From NCBI RefSeq assembly GCF_024699075.1, contig NZ_JAILQF010000443.1, positions 1 to 11,310 of the forward strand: a stretch of 11,310 nucleotides of DNA. Reading direction: 5' to 3'. The translations under genes and the position numbers were made by a program. The stretch comes from Butyrivibrio sp. (GTDB taxonomy: Bacteria; Bacillota_A; Clostridia; Lachnospirales; Lachnospiraceae). Positions within the stretch are counted from its first letter, which is position 1, and every line of letters begins with the position of its first letter. The notes under the pieces are model-generated. The model did no database searches and had not been told where the DNA came from. It saw only the letters and a program-made list of their open reading frames with translations. This document shows, piece by piece, positions 5,202-11,310 of this stretch.

Positions 5202-6632
5202 ATGGCACACAAATTTACTTTTTATAATACACTTTCAAGAAGCGTTGAAGAATTTAATCCTAGAGAAGAAGGTAAGGTATCAATGTATACCTGCGGACCT
5301 ACTGTTTATCATTATGCACATATTGGTAATATCAGAACATATATTATGCAGGATGTTCTTATTAAGTCCCTTATGTATGCAGGCTATGATGTAAAAAGAG
5401 TAATGAATATTACTGACGTAGGTCATCTTTCATCAGATGCTGATACAGGTGAAGATAAGATGCTTGCCGGTGCTAAGAGAGAGCATAAGACTGTAATGGA
5501 GATCGCTAAGTATTATACTAATGCCTTTTTTACAGATTTTGATGCTGTTGGCAATAAAAGACCTGACGTTGTAGAACCCGCAACTAACTGCATTCCGGAG
5601 TTTATACATATGGTAGAGTCACTTCTTGACAAGGGCTATGCCTATGTTGCTGGTGGCAATGTATATTTTGATACAAGTAAGCTCAAGGATTATTATGTGT
5701 TCTCCTCAGAAGTTGAAAAAGAAGCTCTTCATGTAGGAGTTCGTGATGATGTTCAGGAGGACGTTAATAAGAAGAATAAGACTGATTTCGTTCTCTGGTT
5801 TACAAAGTCAAAGTTTGAAGATCAGGCTCTTAAGTGGGATAGCCCATGGGGAGTTGGATATCCAGGTTGGCATATTGAATGCTCATGCATTTCCATGAAG
5901 CATCTTGGCGAGTATATCGATATCCACTGCGGCGGCGTTGACAATATTTTCCCTCATCATACTAATGAGATTGCTCAGTCAGAAAGCTATCTTGGACATG
6001 AATGGTGCAAATACTGGTTCCATTCCAATCATCTTAATGATCAGTCAGGCAAGATGAGTAAGTCTAAAGGTGCAATCCTTACTGTATCAGTACTTAAGGA
6101 AAAAGGTTATGATCCGCTTGTATACAGATTTTTCTGCCTTCAGTCTCATTACAGAAAACCACTTGTATTTTCTTTTGAAGCTCTTGATCAGGCAACAGTT
6201 ACTTATAACAAGCTTGTTAAGAGAGTTTCTGAACTTAAAGAAGAGGGAACAGTTGACGATAATGTATTAAAGAGCTTTGAAGAGAAATTTGCTGATAGCG
6301 TATGTGGTGATCTTAACACTGCGATGGCTATTACTGTTTTATATGATGCTTTAAAGGCTGATACCAATGATGCAACCAAACTTGCTATCATTAAGAACTT
6401 TGATGAAGTTCTGTCACTTGATCTTATTGCTCATGCAAAGGCTCTTTCTAATGAGGGTGAAAGCGTTGACCCTGAGCTTGAAAAATATGTACTTGATGCT
6501 ATCGAAAGAAGAGCGCAGGCTAAGAAGAATAAGGATTTTGCGACAGCTGATGCTATAAGAGACGAACTTCTTGCAAAGGGCGTTGAGATCAAAGATACAA
6601 GAGAAGGCGTAGTATGGACAATAAAGGCCTGA
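5202..6632 (+). CDS. cysS: Cysteinyl-tRNA synthetase (class I)
   Basis: A 476-residue cytosolic enzyme that charges tRNA(Cys) with cysteine using ATP. The catalytic Rossmann fold carries HIGN (40-43, the HIGH motif) and KMSKS (284-288). The substrate-binding Zn ligands are C31 (in TCGPT), C227 (in GWHIECS), H252 and E256 (in PHHTNE), with spacing equal to the E. coli enzyme. The NITDVGHLSSDADTGEDKM stretch (69-87) is also typical. The C-terminal helical/anticodon region includes residues 430-455 (basic, with FATADAIRDEL), the usual family ending. The length is normal. The segment before KMSKS, NHLNDQSGK (277-285 area), differs from the common form but keeps the signature. The start has GGAG at 5191-5194, 7 nt upstream. 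Its end overlaps mrnC by 19 nt. Confidence 0.97.
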   Translation: MAHKFTFYNTLSRSVEEFNPREEGKVSMYTCGPTVYHYAHIGNIRTYIMQDVLIKSLMYAGYDVKRVMNITDVGHLSSDADTGEDKMLAGAKREHKTVMEIAKYYTNAFFTDFDAVGNKRPDVVEPATNCIPEFIHMVESLLDKGYAYVAGGNVYFDTSKLKDYYVFSSEVEKEALHVGVRDDVQEDVNKKNKTDFVLWFTKSKFEDQALKWDSPWGVGYPGWHIECSCISMKHLGEYIDIHCGGVDNIFPHHTNEIAQSESYLGHEWCKYWFHSNHLNDQSGKMSKSKGAILTVSVLKEKGYDPLVYRFFCLQSHYRKPLVFSFEALDQATVTYNKLVKRVSELKEEGTVDDNVLKSFEEKFADSVCGDLNTAMAITVLYDALKADTNDATKLAIIKNFDEVLSLDLIAHAKALSNEGESVDPELEKYVLDAIERRAQAKKNKDFATADAIRDELLAKGVEIKDTREGVVWTIKA

Positions 6633-7165
6633 ATGATATTGATATGGACCTTGATAAAGAATCTGAAAAAAATCCTGTTGAATCCTCTGGACAAGATCAA
6701 AAGGAAAGCTGTCATAGTGACAGTAGCAATATAGCTGACCTTGCAGGTGTTATACGTGATAGCTTTGGGCTTAAAAAGATAGATATGAGGACGTATTCTC
6801 CTCTTGCACTTGCTTTTATAGGCGATAGTGTATATGAGATAATCATCCGTTCTCTTGTTACTGAGCAGTCTAACAGACCTGCCAATACACTGAATAAGGC
6901 TAAAGTACACTATGTGAATGCTGCAGCGCAGGCATTTATTATAGATTCCATCATGGATAAGCTGACCAAAGAGGAAGAGGCAGTATATCACAGAGGAAGG
7001 AATGCAAAATCCTATACTAGTGCCAAGAATCAGTCTGTGATTGATTATCGTAAGGCTACCGGGCTTGAAGCTTTGTGCGGATATCTGTATCTTGCAGGAA
7101 GACTTGACAGGGTACTTGATCTTGTAAAGTACGGAGTAGAGCTTCTTGATGCCAGTAAGAAGTAA
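6614..7165 (+). CDS. mrnC: Mini-ribonuclease III
   Basis: A 183-residue RNase III-like nuclease lacking the dsRNA-binding domain. In Bacillus the family matures 23S rRNA ends, acting as a dimer. The catalytic domain runs from about residue 57 to the end. The first acidic motif is LALAFIGDSVYE (64-75, D71) and the second is ATGLEALCGYLYLAG (148-162, E152). RGRNAKSYTSAKNQ (127-140) is also characteristic. Bacillus Mini-III is about 140 residues; the extra length here is an acidic, Ser/Asp-rich N-terminal extension (1-45) that is probably disordered. The start overlaps the cysS end by 19 nt and is supported by GAGAAGG (6601-6607). A cysS-mrnC-rlmB order is common in Firmicutes, tying it to rRNA maturation and modification. 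Confidence 0.93.
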   Translation: MDNKGLNDIDMDLDKESEKNPVESSGQDQKESCHSDSSNIADLAGVIRDSFGLKKIDMRTYSPLALAFIGDSVYEIIIRSLVTEQSNRPANTLNKAKVHYVNAAAQAFIIDSIMDKLTKEEEAVYHRGRNAKSYTSAKNQSVIDYRKATGLEALCGYLYLAGRLDRVLDLVKYGVELLDASKK

Positions 7166-7182
7166 TAGTTTAGTAATATGAT

Positions 7183-7209
7183 CCGGCAAATAGTGAATAT
7201 ATTTGCCGG
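7183..7209 (+). other. 10-bp perfect stem-loop between mrnC and rlmB
   Basis: CCGGCAAATA (7183-7192) pairs exactly with TATTTGCCGG (7200-7209) around a 7-nt loop. Only weak T-richness follows (TTTT at 7217-7220). It starts 17 nt after the mrnC stop and ends 18 nt before the rlmB ribosome binding site. It may be a leaky terminator, an mRNA end stabiliser, or a duplex target for a double-strand RNase. Confidence 0.65.
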
Positions 7210-7237
7210 CAGTACATTTTCACTCTTGGAGAATTAT

Positions 7238-8173
7238 ATGAGAGATAATAGTAATTTTAGAAAAAATGATAATAGAAGCGGAAAATCTCTTGGCAGAGTA
7301 TCAGGAAGAAGCCATAGCTATGAAAAAGATGATGATAAAAGCCGTGGCAGAGACCGTGGTAGAGACTATGTAAAGAGACGCGATAATGACCGCGATAAGG
7401 ACATAAAAGATGAAGAAGAGATCGTGGTACCTGAAGATTCTCTTGCAATAGAAGGAAGAAATGCTGTTCTTGAAGCCTTCAGAAGCGGAAAGACCATAGA
7501 CAAACTCTATGTTCTTGATGGGTGCACGGACGGAGCTGTATCAACAATTCGTCGTGAAGCCAAGAAGGCAGGAACTATAGTTAAGTTTGTGGCAAGAGAG
7601 CGTCTTGATCAGATATCTGTTACAGGTAAGCATCAGGGTGTTATAGCCTTTGCTGCAGCATATGATTATTCTGAGATTGAAGATATATTCAGCAAGGCTG
7701 AGGCAGAAGGCAAAGCTCCTTTTGTTCTCATACTTGATAATATTGAAGATCCTCATAATCTTGGAGCTATTATAAGAAGTGCTAATGTTGCAGGTGCTCA
7801 TGGGGTTATCATTCCCAAGAACCGTGCAGTAGGCCTTACAGCTACAGTTGCAAAGACATCAGCAGGTGCTCTTAATTACACTCCTGTAGTTAAAGTTACT
7901 AACATATCCAAGACCATTGAAGATCTTAAAAAGCGTGGAATGTGGTTTGTATGTGCAGATATGGATGGAAAGCCGATGTACGATCTTGATCTTACAGGAC
8001 CTATCGGACTTGTAATAGGCAATGAAGGATCAGGAGTCAGCAGACTTGTGAGAGAAAAGTGCGATATGATCGCTTCCATTCCTGTAAATGGCGAGATCGA
8101 ATCACTTAATGCTTCTGTTGCAGCAGGCGTACTTGCTTATGAGATCGTACGTCAGCGCAGAATGAAGAAATAA
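7238..8173 (+). CDS. rlmB: 23S rRNA (guanosine-2'-O-)-methyltransferase RlmB / TrmH family
   Basis: A 311-residue SPOUT-class enzyme that uses S-adenosylmethionine. The RlmB subfamily 2'-O-methylates G2251 (E. coli numbering) in the 23S P-loop. The substrate-binding domain is about 68-145 (AIEGRNAVLEAF at 70-81; GKHQGVIA at 130-137). SpoU motif 1 is DNIEDPHNLGAIIRSA (167-182, with N174 and R180), motif 2 is GLVIGNEGSGV (257-267), and motif 3 is IESLNASVAAGVLAYE (287-302). Together they form the trefoil knot. Residues 1-65 are a low-complexity Arg/Asp/Lys/Gly/Ser-rich extension, unusual beside the roughly 245-residue standard protein. I chose ATG 7238 because GGAG (7228-7231) lies 6 nt upstream. 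An in-frame ATG at 7178 has no ribosome binding site and would place the stem-loop inside the gene. The exact target base is inferred from family and neighbours. Confidence 0.92.
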   Translation: MRDNSNFRKNDNRSGKSLGRVSGRSHSYEKDDDKSRGRDRGRDYVKRRDNDRDKDIKDEEEIVVPEDSLAIEGRNAVLEAFRSGKTIDKLYVLDGCTDGAVSTIRREAKKAGTIVKFVARERLDQISVTGKHQGVIAFAAAYDYSEIEDIFSKAEAEGKAPFVLILDNIEDPHNLGAIIRSANVAGAHGVIIPKNRAVGLTATVAKTSAGALNYTPVVKVTNISKTIEDLKKRGMWFVCADMDGKPMYDLDLTGPIGLVIGNEGSGVSRLVREKCDMIASIPVNGEIESLNASVAAGVLAYEIVRQRRMKK

Positions 8174-8176
8174 TAA

Positions 8177-8199
8177 TTATGACTATTTCATAGTTATAA
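8177..8199 (+). other. AT-rich stem-loop after rlmB
   Basis: TTATGACTA (8177-8185) pairs with TAGTTATAA (8191-8199), 9 bp with one G-T wobble, around a 5-nt loop. It begins 3 nt after the rlmB stop. There is no T-run, so it is at best a weak terminator or a 3'-end stem. Confidence 0.4.
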
Positions 8200-8238
8200 A
8201 TGAGATTATGTGACTTTATCCTTAATGATAAATTCCAC

Positions 8239-8267
8239 TTGCGTATAAACCTAATTTGTGCTATTAT
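8239..8267 (+). promoter_or_regulatory. Promoter for rpmE
   Basis: The -35 is TTGCGT (8239-8244), then exactly 17 nt, then -10 TATTAT (8262-8267) preceded by TGC (8259-8261), an extended -10 element. Predicted transcription start is near 8274, leaving a leader of about 98 nt before the rpmE ATG. Confidence 0.75.
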
Positions 8268-8273
8268 TACATA

Positions 8274-8350
8274 GCTGTCTATGTGGACAGCAGCACAGTC
8301 GGAAATTGTGCATTCAAAAAAAGATGCGGAATTTTTCGAAAGTTTATTCA
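8274..8350 (+). promoter_or_regulatory. Structured rpmE leader, candidate ribosomal-protein autoregulatory element
   Basis: The leader starts with a stem GCTGTC (8274-8279) / GACAGC (8286-8291), then a second stem GCACA (8293-8297) / TGTGC (8307-8311) with a 9-nt loop, then an A7 run (8314-8320). The two hairpins sit only one base apart. L31 leaders with regulatory structure are known in several bacterial groups, so autogenous control is plausible. Whether this one matches a described L31 leader class needs a covariance search. Confidence 0.45.
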
Positions 8351-8371
8351 GATATAGAGAGGTGAGTAAAA

Positions 8372-8581
8372 ATGAAGCAGGATTTACAGCCAGAATTCTA
8401 TCAGGCAACAGTTACTTGCAACTGCGGTAATACTTTCACAGTAGGTTCCACTAAGAAGGAGATCCACGTAGAAATTTGTTCTAAGTGCCATCCATTCTAC
8501 ACTGGACAGCAGAAGGCAGCTTCAGCTCGTGGTCGTATCGAGAGATTCAACAAGAAGTACGGCATGAAGACAGAAGCATAA
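8372..8581 (+). CDS. rpmE: 50S ribosomal protein L31, zinc-binding (C+) form
   Basis: A 69-residue ribosomal protein of the large subunit, near the central protuberance and intersubunit bridge. It starts [10 protein letters not shown], close to the usual MKxxIHPxY opening. Four cysteines, C16, C18, C36 and C39 (CNC and CSKC), form the Zn site, so this is the Zn-containing paralogue type, which can be exchanged for a Cys-less form under zinc starvation in other bacteria. The core stretch [19 protein letters not shown] (39-57) and the basic end (ERFNKKYGM) are typical, and length is normal. GAGAGGTGAG (8357-8366) is a strong ribosome binding site. It has its own promoter and a very strong terminator, so it is a single-gene unit. 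The codons are the optimal type for a highly expressed gene. Confidence 0.97.
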   Translation: MKQDLQPEFYQATVTCNCGNTFTVGSTKKEIHVEICSKCHPFYTGQQKAASARGRIERFNKKYGMKTEA

Positions 8582-8619
8582 TAAGCAGACTTTGCTTGAG
8601 ATTCACAGAGAATCCAATG

Positions 8620-8654
8620 ATGAGGTTGAGGCAAGAGCCTCAGCCTCATTTTTT
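8620..8654 (+). terminator. Strong intrinsic terminator of rpmE
   Basis: ATGAGGTTGAGGC (8620-8632) pairs with GCCTCAGCCTCAT (8637-8649), 13 bp with one T-G wobble, around the loop AAGA, followed by T6 (8649-8654). Confidence 0.93.
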
Positions 8655-8700
8655 AGTCTAACTTATCTTGGATATATGCAAAGTAGGGATATATCCTGAA

Positions 8701-8729
8701 TTAACTTTTCAATTATGATTTTATAGAAA
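8701..8729 (+). promoter_or_regulatory. Possible promoter for the DUF1385-prmC-prfA operon
   Basis: TTAACT (8701-8706) resembles -35 TTGACA at 4 of 6 positions. With a 17-nt spacer the -10 candidate is TAGAAA (8724-8729), also 4 of 6. A strong terminator just upstream means a promoter must lie between 8655 and 8750. The gap also holds GGATATAT twice, the second copy inside a 10-bp palindrome GGATATATCC (near 8687-8696), which could be an operator. Confidence 0.35.
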
Positions 8730-8766
8730 TATAAATTGATCAGCACAAAACGGGGGATGGTTATAT

Positions 8767-9744
8767 ATGAAGAAGAAGATTACCCATTATTCGGGAATCG
8801 GAGGACAGGCAGTACTTGAGGGCGTTATGATGCGTAATAAAGACCTTTATGCTGTAGCTGTTCGTAAACCTGATGGAGAAGTACATGTCGAAATAGATGA
8901 ATATCACGGGATACTTTCAGGATCACCACTTCTTAGAATCCCATTTGTAAGAGGAATATTTGTATTTATAGATTCTCTTGTTCTTGGTACTAAATCTCTT
9001 AACAGATCTGCGGATTTTTATGAGGATGATGAAGAGGATGCAACTAAAGCAGATAAGGCTGCTGATGCAGTAACAGGTGGTAAAGGTGATAAGTTCTTTT
9101 CTGCTATTACTACTGTAGTAGCATTTGCTCTTGCTATATGTCTTTTTCTTATTCTTCCTGAAAGACTTTCTGCATGGATGAATACATATCTTCAAAGCCA
9201 GGCACTTCAGGCAGTTGCTGAAGGTATTATAAGGATTACCATATTCATTTTGTATATTCTTGCGATAACTCTTATGCCTGATATAAAGAGACTTTTCAGA
9301 TATCATGGAGCGGAACATAAATGCATTAACTGTATTGAATCAGGACTTCCACTTACAGTTGCCAATGTAAAAAGGTCCTCGAGATTTCACAAAAGATGTG
9401 GAAGCAGCTTTATCTTATTTGTTCTTGTTGTAAGTATTATTCTTTTTATGTTTATTAATACTGAAAGTGTAGCAATGAAGCTTTTATATCGTATACTGCT
9501 TCTTCCTGTGGTTTCAGGAATATCATATGAGCTTATTCGACTTGCAGGCAAAAGTGATAATCCGGTTATATCCATAATCTCGAAGCCGGGCCTTTTACTT
9601 CAACATCTTACGACTAAAGAGCCTGACGATTCTATGATCGAGGTTGGTATCGCTTCAGTAGAGGCTATATTTGATTGGAGAACTTATCAGAGAGATGTTT
9701 TCGGATTTGATTTTGAAGATGAAGATGAGAAAGATGTTCTGTAA
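8767..9744 (+). CDS. DUF1385 family membrane protein (YqhQ-like)
   Basis: A 325-residue integral membrane protein of a conserved family with no settled function. The family opening GIGGQAVLEGVMMR (10-23) is intact. A first hydrophobic stretch lies near 56-75, then an acidic/Lys/Ala loop (85-108). Membrane segments follow at about 110-131, 150-170, 214-232 and 237-260. Between them sits the conserved YHGAEHK (179-185) with C186 and C189, followed by H208 and C211 in FHKRCGSSF (207-215). The segment from SKPGLLLQHLTTKEP (272-286) onward is the other family hallmark. The tail is acidic (EDEDEKD). GGGGGATGG (8752-8760) is the ribosome binding site. Its stop overlaps the prmC start by one base. 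The DUF1385-prmC-prfA order recurs in clostridia, often after rpmE, suggesting a link to translation or growth control, but no reaction can be assigned. Confidence 0.9.
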   Translation: MKKKITHYSGIGGQAVLEGVMMRNKDLYAVAVRKPDGEVHVEIDEYHGILSGSPLLRIPFVRGIFVFIDSLVLGTKSLNRSADFYEDDEEDATKADKAADAVTGGKGDKFFSAITTVVAFALAICLFLILPERLSAWMNTYLQSQALQAVAEGIIRITIFILYILAITLMPDIKRLFRYHGAEHKCINCIESGLPLTVANVKRSSRFHKRCGSSFILFVLVVSIILFMFINTESVAMKLLYRILLLPVVSGISYELIRLAGKSDNPVISIISKPGLLLQHLTTKEPDDSMIEVGIASVEAIFDWRTYQRDVFGFDFEDEDEKDVL

Positions 9745-10583
9745 TGAAATATGTAGATGTTTATAATAAGGCATCCAACAGACTTAAGGAAGCCGGTGTG
9801 CCGGAGTATCAGCTCGACGCCCGGCTTCTTCTTGAATCTGTATGCCAGACAGACTATAACACTCTTTTGGTTCATGGCGACAGGACTGTGACACAGGAAG
9901 AAGAAAAGAAGTATAATGAATTTATAGATAAAAGGTGCTTAAGAATACCTCTTGCCTATATAGTCGGACATCAGGAATTCATGGGCATTGATTTTAAGGT
10001 CAATGAAAATGTTCTGGTACCCAATCAGGATACTGAGACACTGGCTGAAGAGGCTTTAAGAGAGCTTTCGGACGGAATGCGTTTTATGGATCTTTGTACG
10101 GGATCAGGCTGCATTGCACTTAGTATTCTAAATTATACTAATGATACAAGCTGTGTTATGACCGATATATCTGATAAAGCCATAGAGGTTGCTACATCTA
10201 ACAGTATAAGCCTTGGCTTTGCAGAAAGGGCAAGGATCATAAAGACGGATCTTTTTCCAAAGGATAATATTGAGAAGTTTGATATGATAGTATCTAATCC
10301 TCCTTATATAAGAACTGATGTTATAGATACTCTTCCTCCTGAAGTTAAGTCAGGTGAGCCGTATATAGCCCTTAACGGAGGAGATGATGGCCTTATTTTT
10401 TACAGAAGGATAATAGATAATGCCGGAAAATGGCTTTATAAGAGCGGATGGCTCTTGATGGAGATAGGCTATGATCAGGGAGAAGCTGTTTCTAAGCTTA
10501 TGAATAATGCAGGATATCATGATGTCGAGGTTATTAAAGATCTTGGCGATAATGACAGGGTAGTAAGAGGATGCCTGTATTAA
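9744..10583 (+). CDS. prmC: Peptide chain release factor N5-glutamine methyltransferase PrmC
   Basis: A 279-residue cytosolic methyltransferase. Using S-adenosylmethionine, it methylates the Gln of the GGQ motif in RF1 and RF2, which speeds peptide release. The N-terminal helical RF-binding domain is about 1-85 and contains the YIVGHQEFMG element (72-81). The Rossmann domain carries DLCTGSGCIALS (116-127, SAM motif I), D141 (in TDIS) and the catalytic NPPYI (185-189) preceded by FDMIVS. Length and overall layout are normal. One oddity: the loop before the SAM domain reads VLVPNQDTETL (90-100), where the family normally has PRP or PRQ before DTE. The start is fixed by TAATG overlap with the DUF1385 gene, so translation is likely coupled. 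Its substrate gene prfA follows after 28 nt. Confidence 0.95.
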   Translation: MKYVDVYNKASNRLKEAGVPEYQLDARLLLESVCQTDYNTLLVHGDRTVTQEEEKKYNEFIDKRCLRIPLAYIVGHQEFMGIDFKVNENVLVPNQDTETLAEEALRELSDGMRFMDLCTGSGCIALSILNYTNDTSCVMTDISDKAIEVATSNSISLGFAERARIIKTDLFPKDNIEKFDMIVSNPPYIRTDVIDTLPPEVKSGEPYIALNGGDDGLIFYRRIIDNAGKWLYKSGWLLMEIGYDQGEAVSKLMNNAGYHDVEVIKDLGDNDRVVRGCLY

Positions 10584-10597
10584 ATTAAAATTTTAAT
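10584..10597 (+). repeat. 14-bp perfect AT palindrome in the prmC-prfA gap
   Basis: ATTAAAATTTTAAT reads the same on both strands and starts right after the prmC stop. The prfA ribosome binding site that follows is weak (TTGGAC, 10601-10606). The base composition makes a chance palindrome quite likely. Confidence 0.4.
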
Positions 10598-10611
10598 AGA
10601 TTGGACTTGTT

Positions 10612-11310
10612 ATGTTAGATAAACTTGAAGCGATCCTTCACAGATATGAAGAAATAGGTATGGTACTTACTGAACCTGATGTGGCATCAGATGCTGACAG
10701 GTTTAGAAGGCTTATGAAAGAGCAGAGTGATCTTACTCCACTTGTAGAAAAATATATTGAATATAAAAAGTGTCGTGAGGCTATAGAGGATAGCACACAG
10801 ATGCTTGAAGATGAGACTGATCCTGAAATGAGAGAAATGCTAAAGCAGGAATGCAATGATAATTCCGAAAAGCTTCCACAGCTCGAACAGGATCTTAAGA
10901 TACTTCTTATCCCCAAGAATCCTGATGATGACAAAAACGTCATTGTCGAAATACGAGCAGGCGTTGGAGGAGATGAGGCGGCTTTATTTGCATCAGATCT
11001 TTATCGAATGTATATTAAATATGCTGAAAGTAAGGGATTTAGAACATCTCTTATCAATGTGGAAGACATAGGCATAGGTGGCATGAAGACCGTAAGCTTT
11101 ATGGTTGAGGGCAATGGTGCTTATTCAAAGCTCAAATATGAAAGCGGAGTTCACAGAGTTCAAAGAGTTCCAGTTACAGAGTCAGGTGGAAGGATTCATA
11201 CATCAACTGCTACTGTAGCTGTTATGCCTGAGGTTGAGGATGATGTTGATATCGATATACCTCCGGAAGATGTTCGTATGGATATTACAAGAGCATCAGG
11301 TAATGGTGGT
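10612..11310 (+). CDS. prfA: Peptide chain release factor 1 (RF1), 3' truncated by window
   Basis: The first 233 residues of a protein normally about 355-360 long. RF1 enters the ribosomal A site at UAA or UAG and triggers peptide release. Domain 1 is the helical N-terminus (1-100). RAGVGGDEAALFASDLYRMY (115-134) is the family signature. The codon-reading tripeptide PVT (187-189), in HRVQRVPVTESGGRIHTST (181-199), identifies RF1; RF2 has SPF there. The reading frame is open to the window end, where ASGNGG (228-233) breaks off just before the Gln of the catalytic GGQ loop. The ATG at 10612 gives the standard MLDKLEAI start, though the ribosome binding site is only TTGGAC. It lies directly after prmC, whose product methylates that Gln. 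Confidence 0.97.
   Translation, partial: MLDKLEAILHRYEEIGMVLTEPDVASDADRFRRLMKEQSDLTPLVEKYIEYKKCREAIEDSTQMLEDETDPEMREMLKQECNDNSEKLPQLEQDLKILLIPKNPDDDKNVIVEIRAGVGGDEAALFASDLYRMYIKYAESKGFRTSLINVEDIGIGGMKTVSFMVEGNGAYSKLKYESGVHRVQRVPVTESGGRIHTSTATVAVMPEVEDDVDIDIPPEDVRMDITRASGNGG

Noticed and set aside
6431..7189. A 252-codon open frame on the - strand across the cysS end and mrnC
   Set aside because: It lies opposite two well-supported genes, has no family features or ribosome binding site, and its composition is that of a reverse-strand shadow.
7178..7237. An upstream in-frame ATG extending RlmB by 20 residues
   Set aside because: No ribosome binding site precedes it, and the 10-bp stem-loop would be inside the coding region. 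ATG 7238 has GGAG at good spacing.
8281..8430. A 49-codon frame starting with ATG in the rpmE leader and overlapping rpmE out of frame
   Set aside because: It starts about 7 nt after the predicted transcription start with no ribosome binding site, runs into rpmE in another frame, and its composition is explained by the leader hairpins and by L31 codons.

Overview
The window looks like a chromosomal segment of an AT-rich, Gram-positive clostridial bacterium. A Lachnospiraceae genus near Butyrivibrio or Pseudobutyrivibrio is the best guess. This rests on codon usage (CTT Leu, AGA Arg, GAT/GAA), strong GAGGTG-type ribosome binding sites, extended -10 promoters, and the presence of CarD, Mini-RNase III, AzlCD and a DUF1385 protein. 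The genus is inference. All genes read on the + strand. There is no sign of a mobile element, CRISPR array, rRNA or tRNA.

Region 1 (1-1179) is the least ordinary part. A protein cut by the left window edge begins in an acidic, proline-spaced hexapeptide repeat and ends in an unrecognised C-terminal domain. After a short GC-rich stem-loop comes a RimJ/RimL-type GNAT acetyltransferase.

Region 2 (1180-1973) is a single-gene CarD/CdnL-type transcription regulator with an elaborate leader: dyad, extended -10 promoter, terminator-like hairpin just after the predicted transcription start, and a cre/LacI-family-like operator before the ribosome binding site. It ends at a clear intrinsic terminator.

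Region 3 (1974-4442) is an apparent three-gene operon: a long AlaX-type alanyl-tRNA editing protein followed by the two subunits of an AzlCD amino-acid exporter. Spacing is 1 nt, then a 1-nt overlap.

Region 4 (4443-8173) is an isoprenoid/translation/RNA cluster: ispF, cysS, mrnC (Mini-RNase III) and rlmB. CarD, ispF, cysS and rlmB are neighbours in several phyla, so regions 2 and 4 are probably one ancestral block split by region 3. No ispD is present where it would be expected. IspF carries an unusual Cys-rich tail, and Mini-III and RlmB both have long charged N-terminal extensions.

Region 5 (8174-11310) is a translation cluster. rpmE (L31 with four Zn-ligand cysteines) has its own promoter, structured leader and strong terminator. 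Then come a DUF1385 membrane protein (YqhQ-like), prmC (release-factor methyltransferase) and prfA (RF1, the substrate of PrmC). The right window edge cuts prfA inside its GGQ motif.

Most of the window is conserved housekeeping DNA. I do not see a clear new defence or mobile system. The best leads are the carD leader, the alaX-azlCD pairing, the IspF Cys tail, the repeat protein at the left edge and the possible metal site in the DUF1385 protein.
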